This document shows positions 1-6,460 of a stretch of DNA of 10,383 bases, one piece after another. Position 1 is the stretch's first letter, and every line of letters begins with the position of its first letter. Below the pieces are notes generated by a model, which saw nothing but the letters and a program-made list of their open reading frames with translations, did not search any database and was not told the DNA's origin. A program made the position numbers and the translations under genes. The stretch is from Anaerolineales bacterium (GTDB lineage: Bacteria; Chloroflexota; Anaerolineae; Promineifilales; Promineifilaceae), in NCBI GenBank assembly GCA_020432595.1, contig JAGQGA010000135.1, positions 1 to 10,383 on the forward strand, in the 5' to 3' direction.

Positions 1-1
1 A

Positions 2-23
2 CATGCGTAGGCTCCTACGCATG
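2..23. repeat. 10-bp perfect inverted repeat upstream of the lipoprotein gene
   Basis: The arms CATGCGTAGG (2-11) and CCTACGCATG (14-23) are exact reverse complements separated by only CT. The spacing is too tight for a full RNA hairpin, although 9 bp with a 4-nt loop would form. It sits 34 nt ahead of the lipoprotein start, so it could be an operator-like dyad, the end of a preceding terminator, or part of an intergenic repeat cut by the window edge. There is no T-tract after it. The symmetry is seen directly; the role is unknown. Confidence 0.55.
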
Positions 24-56
24 GCAGGAAAACACCCCTAAAGAGGATACAGTTTT

Positions 57-1712
57 ATGAATTGGCAAAATTTTCGTGGTCTGGGGCTGTTGGTGGTGCT
101 ATTGAGTGTGACCGGCTTGGCCTGTGGGCTGCTAGATAATGCAGGAACAGAGGGGCCGCCGCGTGGGGCGGTGGTGGTGAATGGGGTGGCAAATACGGCA
201 CTGCAGCCGTGGCTGGAAACGGCCGTTTCCACCTTCAACGCCTCCTCCACCGAAGACACCAACGGCGACCCCATTTACGTGCAAATGCAGTACGTGGAAT
301 CAGGCGCTGCCGTGGGGCAGTTGGTGGGAGATGAGACGGCCGTTCTCTGGCTCCCCGACGACCCCGTGTGGACCAACATTTTGGCCGACCAGGGCAGCAA
401 CCGCTTCCAAAGCAACTGCGTCAGCGTGGCCCAAAGCCCGCTGGTCATCGCCATGTGGCGCGACGTGGCCGAATCGCTGGGGTGGCCCGGCTTGCCCATT
501 GGCTGGCTCGACATCGGCAGCCTCGCCGCCGACCCCGCCGCCTGGAACTACTACAGCGGCGGAGCCTATGGCGAAACGTTCCGGCTGGGCCACACCCACC
601 CCGGCCTCTCTGGTTCGGGAGCCAGCACCCTGCTGGCAATTGTGCAAGCGGCCGAAGCCCAAACCGAGGCCGTCACCAGCGACGACATCCAGAAGCCGAT
701 TGTGCAAGCGTCGGTGGGGGCGTTTGAAGGGGGCGTAAGCTGGTTTAGCAACAGCACCGCCGCTTTGGGGTCAGCAATGGCCGAGCGGGGTGTTAGCTAT
801 TTGGGGGCGGGCATCATGTATGAAAGCACGGTGCTGCAAGTTGGCAACGGCGACATTGTGCCGGTCTACCCGCTGGAAGGAACGTTTATGTCCACCCACC
901 CGGCCTGCATCAGCCAAACGGCCGATTCTGCCACCCAGGCTGCGGCCGCCGTTTTTCGGGATTATTTGCTGGGGGATGAGGGGCAACAAACGGCCGTTGC
1001 CGCCGGTTTCCGCCCTGTCAACAGCACCATTGCCGCCGACACGGCTCCATTTGATGCTGTCAGCGGCGCAGATCTGACGCAGCCCACCACCGTTTTTGGC
1101 GCGCCCAGCGTCGAAACCGTCTACGCTGTGCAGGCGTTGTGGCAATCGGCGCGGAAAGATGTCAACTTGGTCATGCTGCTCGACACCTCTGGCAGCATGG
1201 AAGGGGACAAAATTATTGGGATGCGGCTGGCGGCGGAGCAATTTGTGCAGCAAATGGGAGACGATGACTACATCAGCGTCATTGATTTTCACACCCAACC
1301 CGACGTGGTGGTCTATCACGAACGAGTAGGCGACAAGCGGGAAGACGTGATTGCCATTATTCAGCGCATGGTAGACGGCGGCGACACGGCACTCTATGAT
1401 GCCATTGCCACTGGGGCGCAAATTATTGACCAAACCACCCTGCCGCAAACAACTAACGCGATGGTGGTGTTGACCGATGGGCAAAACACCAATAGCCTGA
1501 GAGACTTTGATAGTACGCTAATTTCCGAAGCCACCGCCCACGACACAACCATCTTTACCATTGCTTATGGCAGCGATGCAGATGAAAGCGTGCTGCAAGC
1601 GTTGGCAACTCAGGGTAATGGCAACTTTTTCCTGGGGGATGAGGCCAGCATTGCCGCGATTTATGATGAAATGTCGGCCGCGTTTGGTGGTAGCGTTGGG
1701 GTTGGCCGGTAA
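57..1712 (+). CDS. Solute-binding-domain plus VWA-domain lipoprotein
   Basis: A 551-residue secreted protein. Residues about 7-23 form a hydrophobic signal ending in TGLAC, so Cys23 may be lipidated, although the lipobox is imperfect (Gly at -3). Residues about 40-345 look like a type 2 periplasmic solute-binding fold (FRLGHTHPGLSGSG is a typical stretch). Residues about 369-545 are a von Willebrand A domain with an intact metal-binding MIDAS: Asp376-x-Ser378-x-Ser380, Thr444 and Asp474. The fused architecture matches proteins annotated as substrate-binding and VWA domain-containing; the ligand is unknown. It probably acts at the outer face of the membrane, where the VWA domain would bind a protein partner through Mg2+ or Ca2+. 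The start is supported by AGAGGA at 42-47, 9 nt before the ATG. No transporter permease or MoxR ATPase lies nearby. Three ACGGCCGT palindromes fall in the gene, each encoding Thr-Ala-Val. Confidence 0.85.
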   Translation: MNWQNFRGLGLLVVLLSVTGLACGLLDNAGTEGPPRGAVVVNGVANTALQPWLETAVSTFNASSTEDTNGDPIYVQMQYVESGAAVGQLVGDETAVLWLPDDPVWTNILADQGSNRFQSNCVSVAQSPLVIAMWRDVAESLGWPGLPIGWLDIGSLAADPAAWNYYSGGAYGETFRLGHTHPGLSGSGASTLLAIVQAAEAQTEAVTSDDIQKPIVQASVGAFEGGVSWFSNSTAALGSAMAERGVSYLGAGIMYESTVLQVGNGDIVPVYPLEGTFMSTHPACISQTADSATQAAAAVFRDYLLGDEGQQTAVAAGFRPVNSTIAADTAPFDAVSGADLTQPTTVFGAPSVETVYAVQALWQSARKDVNLVMLLDTSGSMEGDKIIGMRLAAEQFVQQMGDDDYISVIDFHTQPDVVVYHERVGDKREDVIAIIQRMVDGGDTALYDAIATGAQIIDQTTLPQTTNAMVVLTDGQNTNSLRDFDSTLISEATAHDTTIFTIAYGSDADESVLQALATQGNGNFFLGDEASIAAIYDEMSAAFGGSVGVGR

Positions 1713-1718
1713 AAAATG

Positions 1719-1778
1719 GTAATCAGTAATCGGTAATCAGTAATCAGTGTTCTCGACTAATTACCGATTACTGATTAC
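1719..1778. repeat. Heptamer array folded as a 19-bp perfect inverted repeat
   Basis: The left arm 1719-1737 (GTAATCAGTAATCGGTAAT) is the exact reverse complement of 1760-1778. Both arms are built from tandem GTAATCA/GTAATCG heptamers, and the 22-nt loop continues the repeat as far as about 1747. It fills the 78-nt gap between the lipoprotein gene and the next + strand gene, starting 7 nt after the stop and ending 12 nt before the next start. A transcript would form a strong stem. There is no T-tract, so a classical intrinsic terminator is not indicated; mRNA end protection, or attenuation of the downstream gene, are possible roles. The same unit recurs at 2479-2577 and 7479-7540. Confidence 0.85.
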
Positions 1779-1790
1779 TGACAACTGAAT

Positions 1791-2495
1791 ATGAAACTGA
1801 GCGCGGAGCAAAAAAACCTTCTACGGCAACTGTTGGCACTGATTGAGGCGGGGAAGCTGAAGGAGCCGATTACGCCGGTTCCGGGCAATAACCCGACGCA
1901 CTTTGCCATTTATTTGCGCGGCGACAAGAGTTTTCATTTTAAGCGAATTAGTGATTTGGACGCGCTCTGTGATGCGGGGCTGTTGACGTATCGTTGGAAT
2001 CGGCAGGGGACGGGGAAGCTGTATTATGTGACGAAGGAGGCGGAAACGGCCGTTTCTACCAACTTTGCTGTGCCAAAAACGGCCGTTAATGGGGACATTG
2101 ACCTGGTAGAATTAGTGCGCGTGATGAGCGGTGGTGTGATTGAGGTAGACCCGTGGAGCACTCAACTTGATTTGGACAGTGTCGCCCATGATCCGGTGCA
2201 GCGCCACACCGTTGTCCATGCCCTGGTGGATCAACTACTGGCATTCGCCCAGCGGGAACTGCCGTGGGAACTGTTTATGCCGTATCAAAAGCAGGTGCGG
2301 GCACTACAGGATTTGCTGCTGGGGGCTGAGGTGGATAACGGCCGTTTACACATCTTCGCCCACCACCTCGCCTTCCCCGCCGACCTCATCCAGCGGCTCG
2401 ACTTCTCGCTACAGGCGTGGGTCTATCTCTACCCACTCCTCCTCATCGGCAGCACCCGGCTAGGGGTAGAGGAGTTGGTGATCAGTAAACGGTAA
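1791..2495 (+). CDS. Hypothetical protein, winged-helix-like N-terminus
   Basis: A 234-residue soluble protein I do not recognise. Residues about 45-85 read like a winged helix: a helix (ISDLDALCDAGLL), a turn, then a basic wing (RWNRQGTGKLYYVTKEA). Residues about 110-225 are mostly predicted helix and end in a hydrophobic stretch (WVYLYPLLLIG). No signal peptide or catalytic motif is evident. The last residues, VISKR, and the TAA stop are encoded by an intergenic heptamer array, so the original C-terminus may have been altered by repeat insertion. No Shine-Dalgarno precedes the ATG, which sits 12 nt behind a 19-bp inverted repeat; translation may be weak, leaderless or coupled. Two Thr-Ala-Val and one Asn-Gly-Arg site carry the ACGGCCGT palindrome. 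DNA binding is only an inference from the wing-like region. Confidence 0.6.
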   Translation: MKLSAEQKNLLRQLLALIEAGKLKEPITPVPGNNPTHFAIYLRGDKSFHFKRISDLDALCDAGLLTYRWNRQGTGKLYYVTKEAETAVSTNFAVPKTAVNGDIDLVELVRVMSGGVIEVDPWSTQLDLDSVAHDPVQRHTVVHALVDQLLAFAQRELPWELFMPYQKQVRALQDLLLGAEVDNGRLHIFAHHLAFPADLIQRLDFSLQAWVYLYPLLLIGSTRLGVEELVISKR

Positions 2496-2577
2496 TCGGT
2501 AATCAGTAAGCGGTGTAGCTGGCGACTGATAACTGATAACTGATAACTGATTACTGATTACTGATAACTGATTACTG
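2479..2577. repeat. Long heptamer array between convergent genes
   Basis: Seven tandem heptamers of ACTGATA or ACTGATT run from 2525 to 2573, followed by a partial ACTG to 2577. They face an imperfect inverted left half (about 2481-2508) made of the complementary GTAATCA/GTAATCG-type units. The array lies between the + strand winged-helix gene and the minus-strand MgtC-family gene and overlaps both ends: it encodes the last residues and TAA stop (2493-2495) of the first, and the TAA stop (2574-2572) and final Gln codon of the second. A folded transcript from either direction could act as a bidirectional 3' end. No T-tract is visible. Confidence 0.85.
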
Positions 2578-3846
2578 GAAAAAAGCCAGCACCGTCCCAG
2601 TGACCAAAATCAGCAGAAAGCCAGGCAAGAAGACGCGGCGCAGGCTGGCGGAGCCGCTGGTTAGCACAATGCCACCTTTGACAACGGTATTGGACATGGT
2701 GGCGAGAACGATGGCACGAACGGCCGTTTGTGCCGCCAAATTCCCACTCCGGTTTAGTTCCGACATGGACAGCGTAATCGCATCCACATCCACCAGCCCC
2801 GACAAAATGCTCGACGCATACACCCCGACATCCCCTAGATAAAACTGCGCCGCCCGGCCGGCGAGCAAAATCACCCCATACAGCAGCCCAAAGGTAATGG
2901 CTGGCCCCAGTTCAAACGGGTTTGCTACCGCCACCTCTTCCTGATCGTTGCCATGCGGCGCAAAGTAGAGATAACCGCAATAGGCCAACCCCACCACCGC
3001 CGCTGCCACAATGGGCAGCCACAGCCGCGCCAGCAGTGATGCATTGACCGCCGCCACTTCGAGCAGCACGCGGGCAAACATCACCGTCCACGCCACCATG
3101 ATCGCCAAGGCAAACGGCTTTGCCATTTGGCTGTCTTTTTGACTGCGCTGGGAAAAGCTGAGGGTAACGGCCGTTGACGACACCAAGCCCCCCAGCAGCC
3201 CCGTCAGCCCAATCCCCTGCCGTGACCCCACCAGCTTGATCAGCACATAGCCCAAAAAGCTAATTCCCGAAATCAGCACCACCATCAGCCAAATTTTGTA
3301 AGGGTTCAGCACGTCAAACGGTGGCGTGGCGGCAATCGGCTCATTGGGCAGCACCGGCAGCACGATGGCCGTGATGAGGGCAAATTTGAGCGCAGCAACA
3401 ATGTCTTCTCGCGTCAGCCGTTTAACAAAGGTGTGGAGTTCCAGCTTAAACGACAGCAGTGCCGTCGTGATAACCCCCAGTGCCACCGCCAGTGCCACCT
3501 GCCCCCAATACGCCATTGCTCCAGCCAAGATGACAACCACGCCAGCCACTTCGGTGGTCATGCCAATGCTGCCCCCTTTGGATGTGTGGTAATAGGCAAT
3601 GGCTAACAACAACCCCAGCATGGTGACAATGACGACAAAGGCCCAAACCGAACCCATTTGTTCGGTGGCAAAAGCGGCCGTTGCCCCCGCCAGCCCTAGC
3701 AGCGCAAACGTCCGCAGCCCCGCTGCCGTTTTTTCCTCTGGCTTGTTTTCAGCATCATAGGAATATTCCCGCTGCAACCCCACCAGCAGGCCAATAAAAA
3801 GAGCCACCCCAAAATGATAAAAAAGCTCGCTGTTCTCACCTATCAT
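2572..3846 (-). CDS. MgtC/SapB-family membrane protein with DUF4010 region
   Basis: A polytopic inner-membrane protein of 424 residues, with about 13 to 14 hydrophobic segments. The N-terminal third has the MgtC/SapB signature: an early helix with LFIGLLVGLQRE, then RTFALLGLAGA. The C-terminal half (from about residue 190) matches the DUF4010 type, including the Gly/Ser-rich LTGLLGGLVSSTAVTLS. This long two-part form is common in bacteria and archaea. Its transport substrate, if any, is unknown, and Salmonella MgtC's role in low Mg2+ should not be transferred automatically. The frame is open from a GTG at 3852, but GAGGG (3855-3859) lies only 2 nt from that GTG and 8 nt from the ATG at 3846, so I use the ATG. 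The stop codon lies inside the 2479-2577 heptamer array. Two palindromes (2720, 3167) encode Thr-Ala-Val. Confidence 0.88.
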   Translation of the reverse strand: MIGENSELFYHFGVALFIGLLVGLQREYSYDAENKPEEKTAAGLRTFALLGLAGATAAFATEQMGSVWAFVVIVTMLGLLLAIAYYHTSKGGSIGMTTEVAGVVVILAGAMAYWGQVALAVALGVITTALLSFKLELHTFVKRLTREDIVAALKFALITAIVLPVLPNEPIAATPPFDVLNPYKIWLMVVLISGISFLGYVLIKLVGSRQGIGLTGLLGGLVSSTAVTLSFSQRSQKDSQMAKPFALAIMVAWTVMFARVLLEVAAVNASLLARLWLPIVAAAVVGLAYCGYLYFAPHGNDQEEVAVANPFELGPAITFGLLYGVILLAGRAAQFYLGDVGVYASSILSGLVDVDAITLSMSELNRSGNLAAQTAVRAIVLATMSNTVVKGGIVLTSGSASLRRVFLPGFLLILVTGTVLAFFQ

Positions 3847-3872
3847 CTTCACATCCCTCTACTCGGCATTTG

Positions 3873-3900
3873 ATTATGGCCGATTGTGCATTATGGGCAA
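3873..3900 (-). promoter_or_regulatory. Possible sigma70-type promoter for the MgtC-family gene
   Basis: On the minus strand, TTGCCC (3900-3895) is followed after 16 nt by CATAAT (3878-3873). These match TTGACA at 4 of 6 positions and TATAAT at 5 of 6. A start about 7 nt downstream would leave a short leader holding the GAGGG ribosome site. It sits in the 119-nt gap after the desaturase gene, so the MgtC-family gene could be transcribed separately. This is consensus matching only, and the sigma factors of this organism are not known. Confidence 0.35.
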
Positions 3901-3965
3901 ACGGGATGCCAGTGGGGCTTCTAAACAAGCTGTGAGCCAACATGTGCGCGAGACTCATCAAATGG

Positions 3966-5030
3966 CTACGCTCCCGCCCGCAAGGGGGAGCTAATCGCAT
4001 GTAAATATTGCAAAATTTCTACATAGGAACGGGCAACCGATGTTTCGTAGTACGGGATACGATGCTCGGCACAAAACTGTTTGATAATGGCTTGGGCTTC
4101 GCGCAGCTTGTTTTCGGCCATGGTCGGAAACAAATGGTGCTCAATTTGAAAGTTGAGGCCACCATACAAGTAGTCGGTAAGCGGGTGTGACTGGACATTG
4201 CGGGCGGTCAAAATCTGCTTGAGCATAAAATCGAGGTTCATATCCTCTTCAACAATCAACATGCCCTTGTGGTTGGGGGCAAAAACGGAGGCTAGGTAGA
4301 GGCCAAAGAATGCCTGCTGTACGGCGATGAATAAAACGGCCGTTTGTACAGGCAGTGCTGCAAAAACCAGCCAAAAAAACCAGGCAAAATGCAGCAACAT
4401 CAAAACCAGTTCCGCCAGCCGATATTTCCAGGGGCGCGTGAGCAAAAACTGAAGGCTGCCAAAGCGCAGACTGAATGATTCAAACATCACCAAAAAAGGG
4501 AATAGATATGCCTGATACTTCACCATCCAACGAAACAATCCACGTTTTTCCAGCGCATCTTGCTCGCTAAAGGCAATAAAAGGAAAGTCAATATCCGGGT
4601 CGGCATCCTGTTCATTGGGATGGGCATGGTGTTCATTGTGTTTGTTAAGCCACCAGCCAAAGCTCATTCCCAACAGCAGTGGCCCATGTAGCAGACCAAA
4701 CAAATCGTTGGTCTCCGTTTTGCGGAACGCCTGCCGATGCCCGACATCATGGGCAATAAAGCCAAATTGAACAAACACAAACCCCATAAAAAGGGCATTG
4801 AGCAACTGAACCCATACCAAATCGGTGGCAAATAATATGACGATAGATATGCCAAGCATGATAAAGTTGGAGGCAATACGTCGTGACACGTAGCCAGGCT
4901 GTTTTTCCAACAGCCCTTTCTTTTTTATCTGCTTTTTTAACGCGCCATAGCTTGCGTGTGGGTTGATATTATCGGGCACTGTCAATGTGGGACTTGCCTG
5001 ATGGTACACAGGGCTGACTACTTCAGTCAT
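3966..5030 (-). CDS. Membrane fatty acid desaturase, front-end type
   Basis: A di-iron, membrane-bound acyl-lipid or acyl-CoA desaturase of 354 residues. In the longer 368-residue frame the three histidine boxes are HDVGH (108-112), HNEHH (145-149) and QIEHH (309-313); subtract 14 for the start used here. A Gln in place of the first His of box three is typical of front-end (delta-5/delta-6-like) desaturases, but regioselectivity cannot be read from sequence. Four or so hydrophobic segments place it in the membrane. There is no fused cytochrome b5 (no HPGG), so electrons must come from a separate donor such as ferredoxin. The frame is open from a TTG at 5072; the ATG at 5030 is preferred, with AAGGAG (5048-5043) 12 nt upstream, which is a little long. 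The last codons form a small GCTCCC/GGGAGC dyad (3970-3991). A palindrome at 4336 encodes Thr-Ala-Val. Confidence 0.88.
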   Translation of the reverse strand: MTEVVSPVYHQASPTLTVPDNINPHASYGALKKQIKKKGLLEKQPGYVSRRIASNFIMLGISIVILFATDLVWVQLLNALFMGFVFVQFGFIAHDVGHRQAFRKTETNDLFGLLHGPLLLGMSFGWWLNKHNEHHAHPNEQDADPDIDFPFIAFSEQDALEKRGLFRWMVKYQAYLFPFLVMFESFSLRFGSLQFLLTRPWKYRLAELVLMLLHFAWFFWLVFAALPVQTAVLFIAVQQAFFGLYLASVFAPNHKGMLIVEEDMNLDFMLKQILTARNVQSHPLTDYLYGGLNFQIEHHLFPTMAENKLREAQAIIKQFCAEHRIPYYETSVARSYVEILQYLHAISSPLRAGA

Positions 5031-5249
5031 TCTTTTTCTCAACTCCTTAATCTCAGGGTTGTTTCTCCCCAAAATAGATGATAAACGGCCGTTTTCCCAC
5101 CCCTACACAGCCAGCCCGATCCTATCACGAAGCTGGCATTAAGGCTTGGAAAAACGGCCGTTTTCTCACAAACTCCTACAAACTCACCCCCAAACAACCA
5201 AACCTGACCCTGTAGCCAAGACTAGAAAACCGTGACCACAGGTCTGCCG
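5031..5249. other. Gene-free gap with two copies of the AACGGCCGTT palindrome
   Basis: This 219-nt gap lies between the acyl-CoA dehydrogenase stop and the desaturase start. It holds the only two intergenic copies of the palindrome, with cores at 5085-5092 and 5154-5161, 69 bp apart. Their A/T flanks make longer palindromes, AAACGGCCGTTT and AAAACGGCCGTTTT. A 6-bp dyad GCCAGC/GCTGGC (5110-5115 and 5132-5137) lies between them. I find no convincing sigma70 promoter, no terminator with a T-tract, and no small ORF with a ribosome site. The desaturase promoter should lie here, so the paired palindromes could be operators, but the same motif inside genes weakens that idea. Confidence 0.6.
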
Positions 5250-6392
5250 TCAAAACCCCAGCGAACGGCCGATAATTTCCTTCATAATCTCATTTGTCCC
5301 CCCGTGAATCGGGTCAATCCGCACGTCGAGGAACAGCTTGGCAATGGGGTATTCCAGCATGTAGCCATAACCACCATGTAGCTGCAGACATTGATCCATC
5401 ACCCGCTTGGCTAAATCCGTCGTCCACCACTTCACCATCGCCGCTTTCTCCGGCGTAAGCCGCTTGTCGTTTTGCTCCATAATGCAGTGGTCTACAAATA
5501 CCCGCCCAATTTCCAGCTCGGTTTTCATCTCAGCCAGCTTAAAGCGGCTGTTTTGGAAGGTGCCGATGGGGCGGCCAAAAGCGGTGCGCTCCTGGCAATA
5601 GCGAATGGTATGGTCAAGTGCCGCCTCCGCCGCTGTTAAGGCCCCCAGCCCAATGACCAGTCGCTCCTGCGGCAGATTATGCATGAGGTAGAAAAACCCC
5701 TTGCCCTCTTCGCCAAGCAGGTTTTCGGCCGGCACTTTAACATCGCGGAAAAAGAGTTCGGCGGTGTCTTGGGCGTGGCGGCCTACTTTGTCCAGATTGC
5801 GCCCACGCTCAAACCCCTCCATGCCGCGCTCCACCAGCAGCAGGCTCATCCCCCGCGCCCGCGCTGCCGGGTCGGTTTTGCAGACCACGATCACCAAATC
5901 GCTGATGATACCGTTGGAGATGAAGGTTTTTTGCCCGTTGAGGAGGTAGTGGTCATCGCGTTTAACGGCCGTTGTCTGAATCCCCTGCAAATCACTCCCC
6001 GCATTTGGCTCGCTCATGGCAATGGCGGTAATGATTTCGCCCGTCGCCATCTTCGGCAAATACTTTTGTTTCTGCGCCTCGCTGCCAAACGCCAGCAGAT
6101 ATGGCACGACTAGCTCGTTATGCACGCCAAAGGCGGGGCCGGTGGCTCCTACCCGCGCCAGTTCCTCGGCAAAAATGACGTTGTAGCGGTAATCCGACTC
6201 GCCCAGCCCGCCGTACTCTTCTGGCACGTCCATGCACAAAAAGCCCGCCTCGCCTGCCTTTAGCCACACCTCCCGCGATACAATGCCGTCTTTTTCCCAC
6301 TGCTCATGGAATGGCACCACTTCCCGCTGTACAAATTGCCGCACCGCATCGCGGAACATGCGGAGTTCGTCTGTCATGTATTGTTCTTGCAT
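5250..6392 (-). CDS. Acyl-CoA dehydrogenase, long-chain (LCAD) type
   Basis: A cytoplasmic FAD flavoenzyme of 380 residues, the usual family length, catalysing the first alpha,beta-dehydrogenation of acyl-CoA in beta-oxidation and passing electrons to electron-transfer flavoprotein. Family motifs are MSEPNAGSD (126-134), NGQKTFISNG (152-161), RTAFGRPIGTFQ (269-280), and QLHGGYGYMLEYPIAK (337-352). The C-terminal SCAD/MCAD catalytic Glu position is Gly (PIHGGTNEI, Gly364). The NLPQERL segment (239-245) matches mammalian LCAD, whose base lies there, so Glu243 is the likely base. Substrate length is not determinable. There is no clear Shine-Dalgarno before the ATG at 6392 or the internal Met6. 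A heptamer hairpin separates it from the upstream cyclodeaminase-family gene. A palindrome at 5965 encodes Thr-Ala-Val. Confidence 0.92.
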   Translation of the reverse strand: MQEQYMTDELRMFRDAVRQFVQREVVPFHEQWEKDGIVSREVWLKAGEAGFLCMDVPEEYGGLGESDYRYNVIFAEELARVGATGPAFGVHNELVVPYLLAFGSEAQKQKYLPKMATGEIITAIAMSEPNAGSDLQGIQTTAVKRDDHYLLNGQKTFISNGIISDLVIVVCKTDPAARARGMSLLLVERGMEGFERGRNLDKVGRHAQDTAELFFRDVKVPAENLLGEEGKGFFYLMHNLPQERLVIGLGALTAAEAALDHTIRYCQERTAFGRPIGTFQNSRFKLAEMKTELEIGRVFVDHCIMEQNDKRLTPEKAAMVKWWTTDLAKRVMDQCLQLHGGYGYMLEYPIAKLFLDVRIDPIHGGTNEIMKEIIGRSLGF

Positions 6393-6403
6393 GGTTTATC
6401 ATG

Positions 6404-6458
6404 CGTGATGCGTGGTGTGTAGTGCGTCATTTTTACGCACCACGCACCACGCACCACG
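6404..6458. repeat. ACGCACC heptamer hairpin
   Basis: The right arm 6435-6458 is three tandem ACGCACC heptamers plus ACG. The left arm 6404-6427 is its reverse complement with 3 mismatches in 24, and the loop is CATTTTT (6428-6434). In a minus-strand transcript two of the three mismatches become U-G wobble pairs, so the RNA stem would be strong on the strand in which both neighbours are transcribed. It fills the 68-nt gap between the cyclodeaminase-family stop and the acyl-CoA dehydrogenase start. The construction is the same as in the GTAATCA arrays, but the heptamer sequence is unrelated. It may act as an mRNA stabiliser or partial terminator. Confidence 0.85.
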
Positions 6459-6460
6459 TC

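Noticed and set aside
771..1484. Minus-strand open frame (237 codons) opposite the VWA gene
   Set aside because: No recognisable motif; the + strand frame carries the complete MIDAS and solute-binding fold.
2479..2577. CRISPR-like array
   Set aside because: The units are contiguous 7-mers with no unique spacers, and the two halves are inverted; no cas gene is nearby.
3970..3991. GCTCCC/GGGAGC hairpin as desaturase terminator
   Set aside because: It lies within the final codons and no T-tract follows on the minus strand; only a 6-bp stem.
3966..5072. Desaturase starting at the TTG at 5072
   Set aside because: It needs a rare start without a ribosome site, and the extra 14 residues are not family-like; the ATG at 5030 has AAGGAG upstream. 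Not fully excluded.
5151..5164. AAAACGGCCGTTTT as an intrinsic terminator of the acyl-CoA dehydrogenase gene
   Set aside because: The palindrome has no loop; folding would leave a 5-bp A/T-rich stem around GGCC, too weak, and the same motif sits inside genes.
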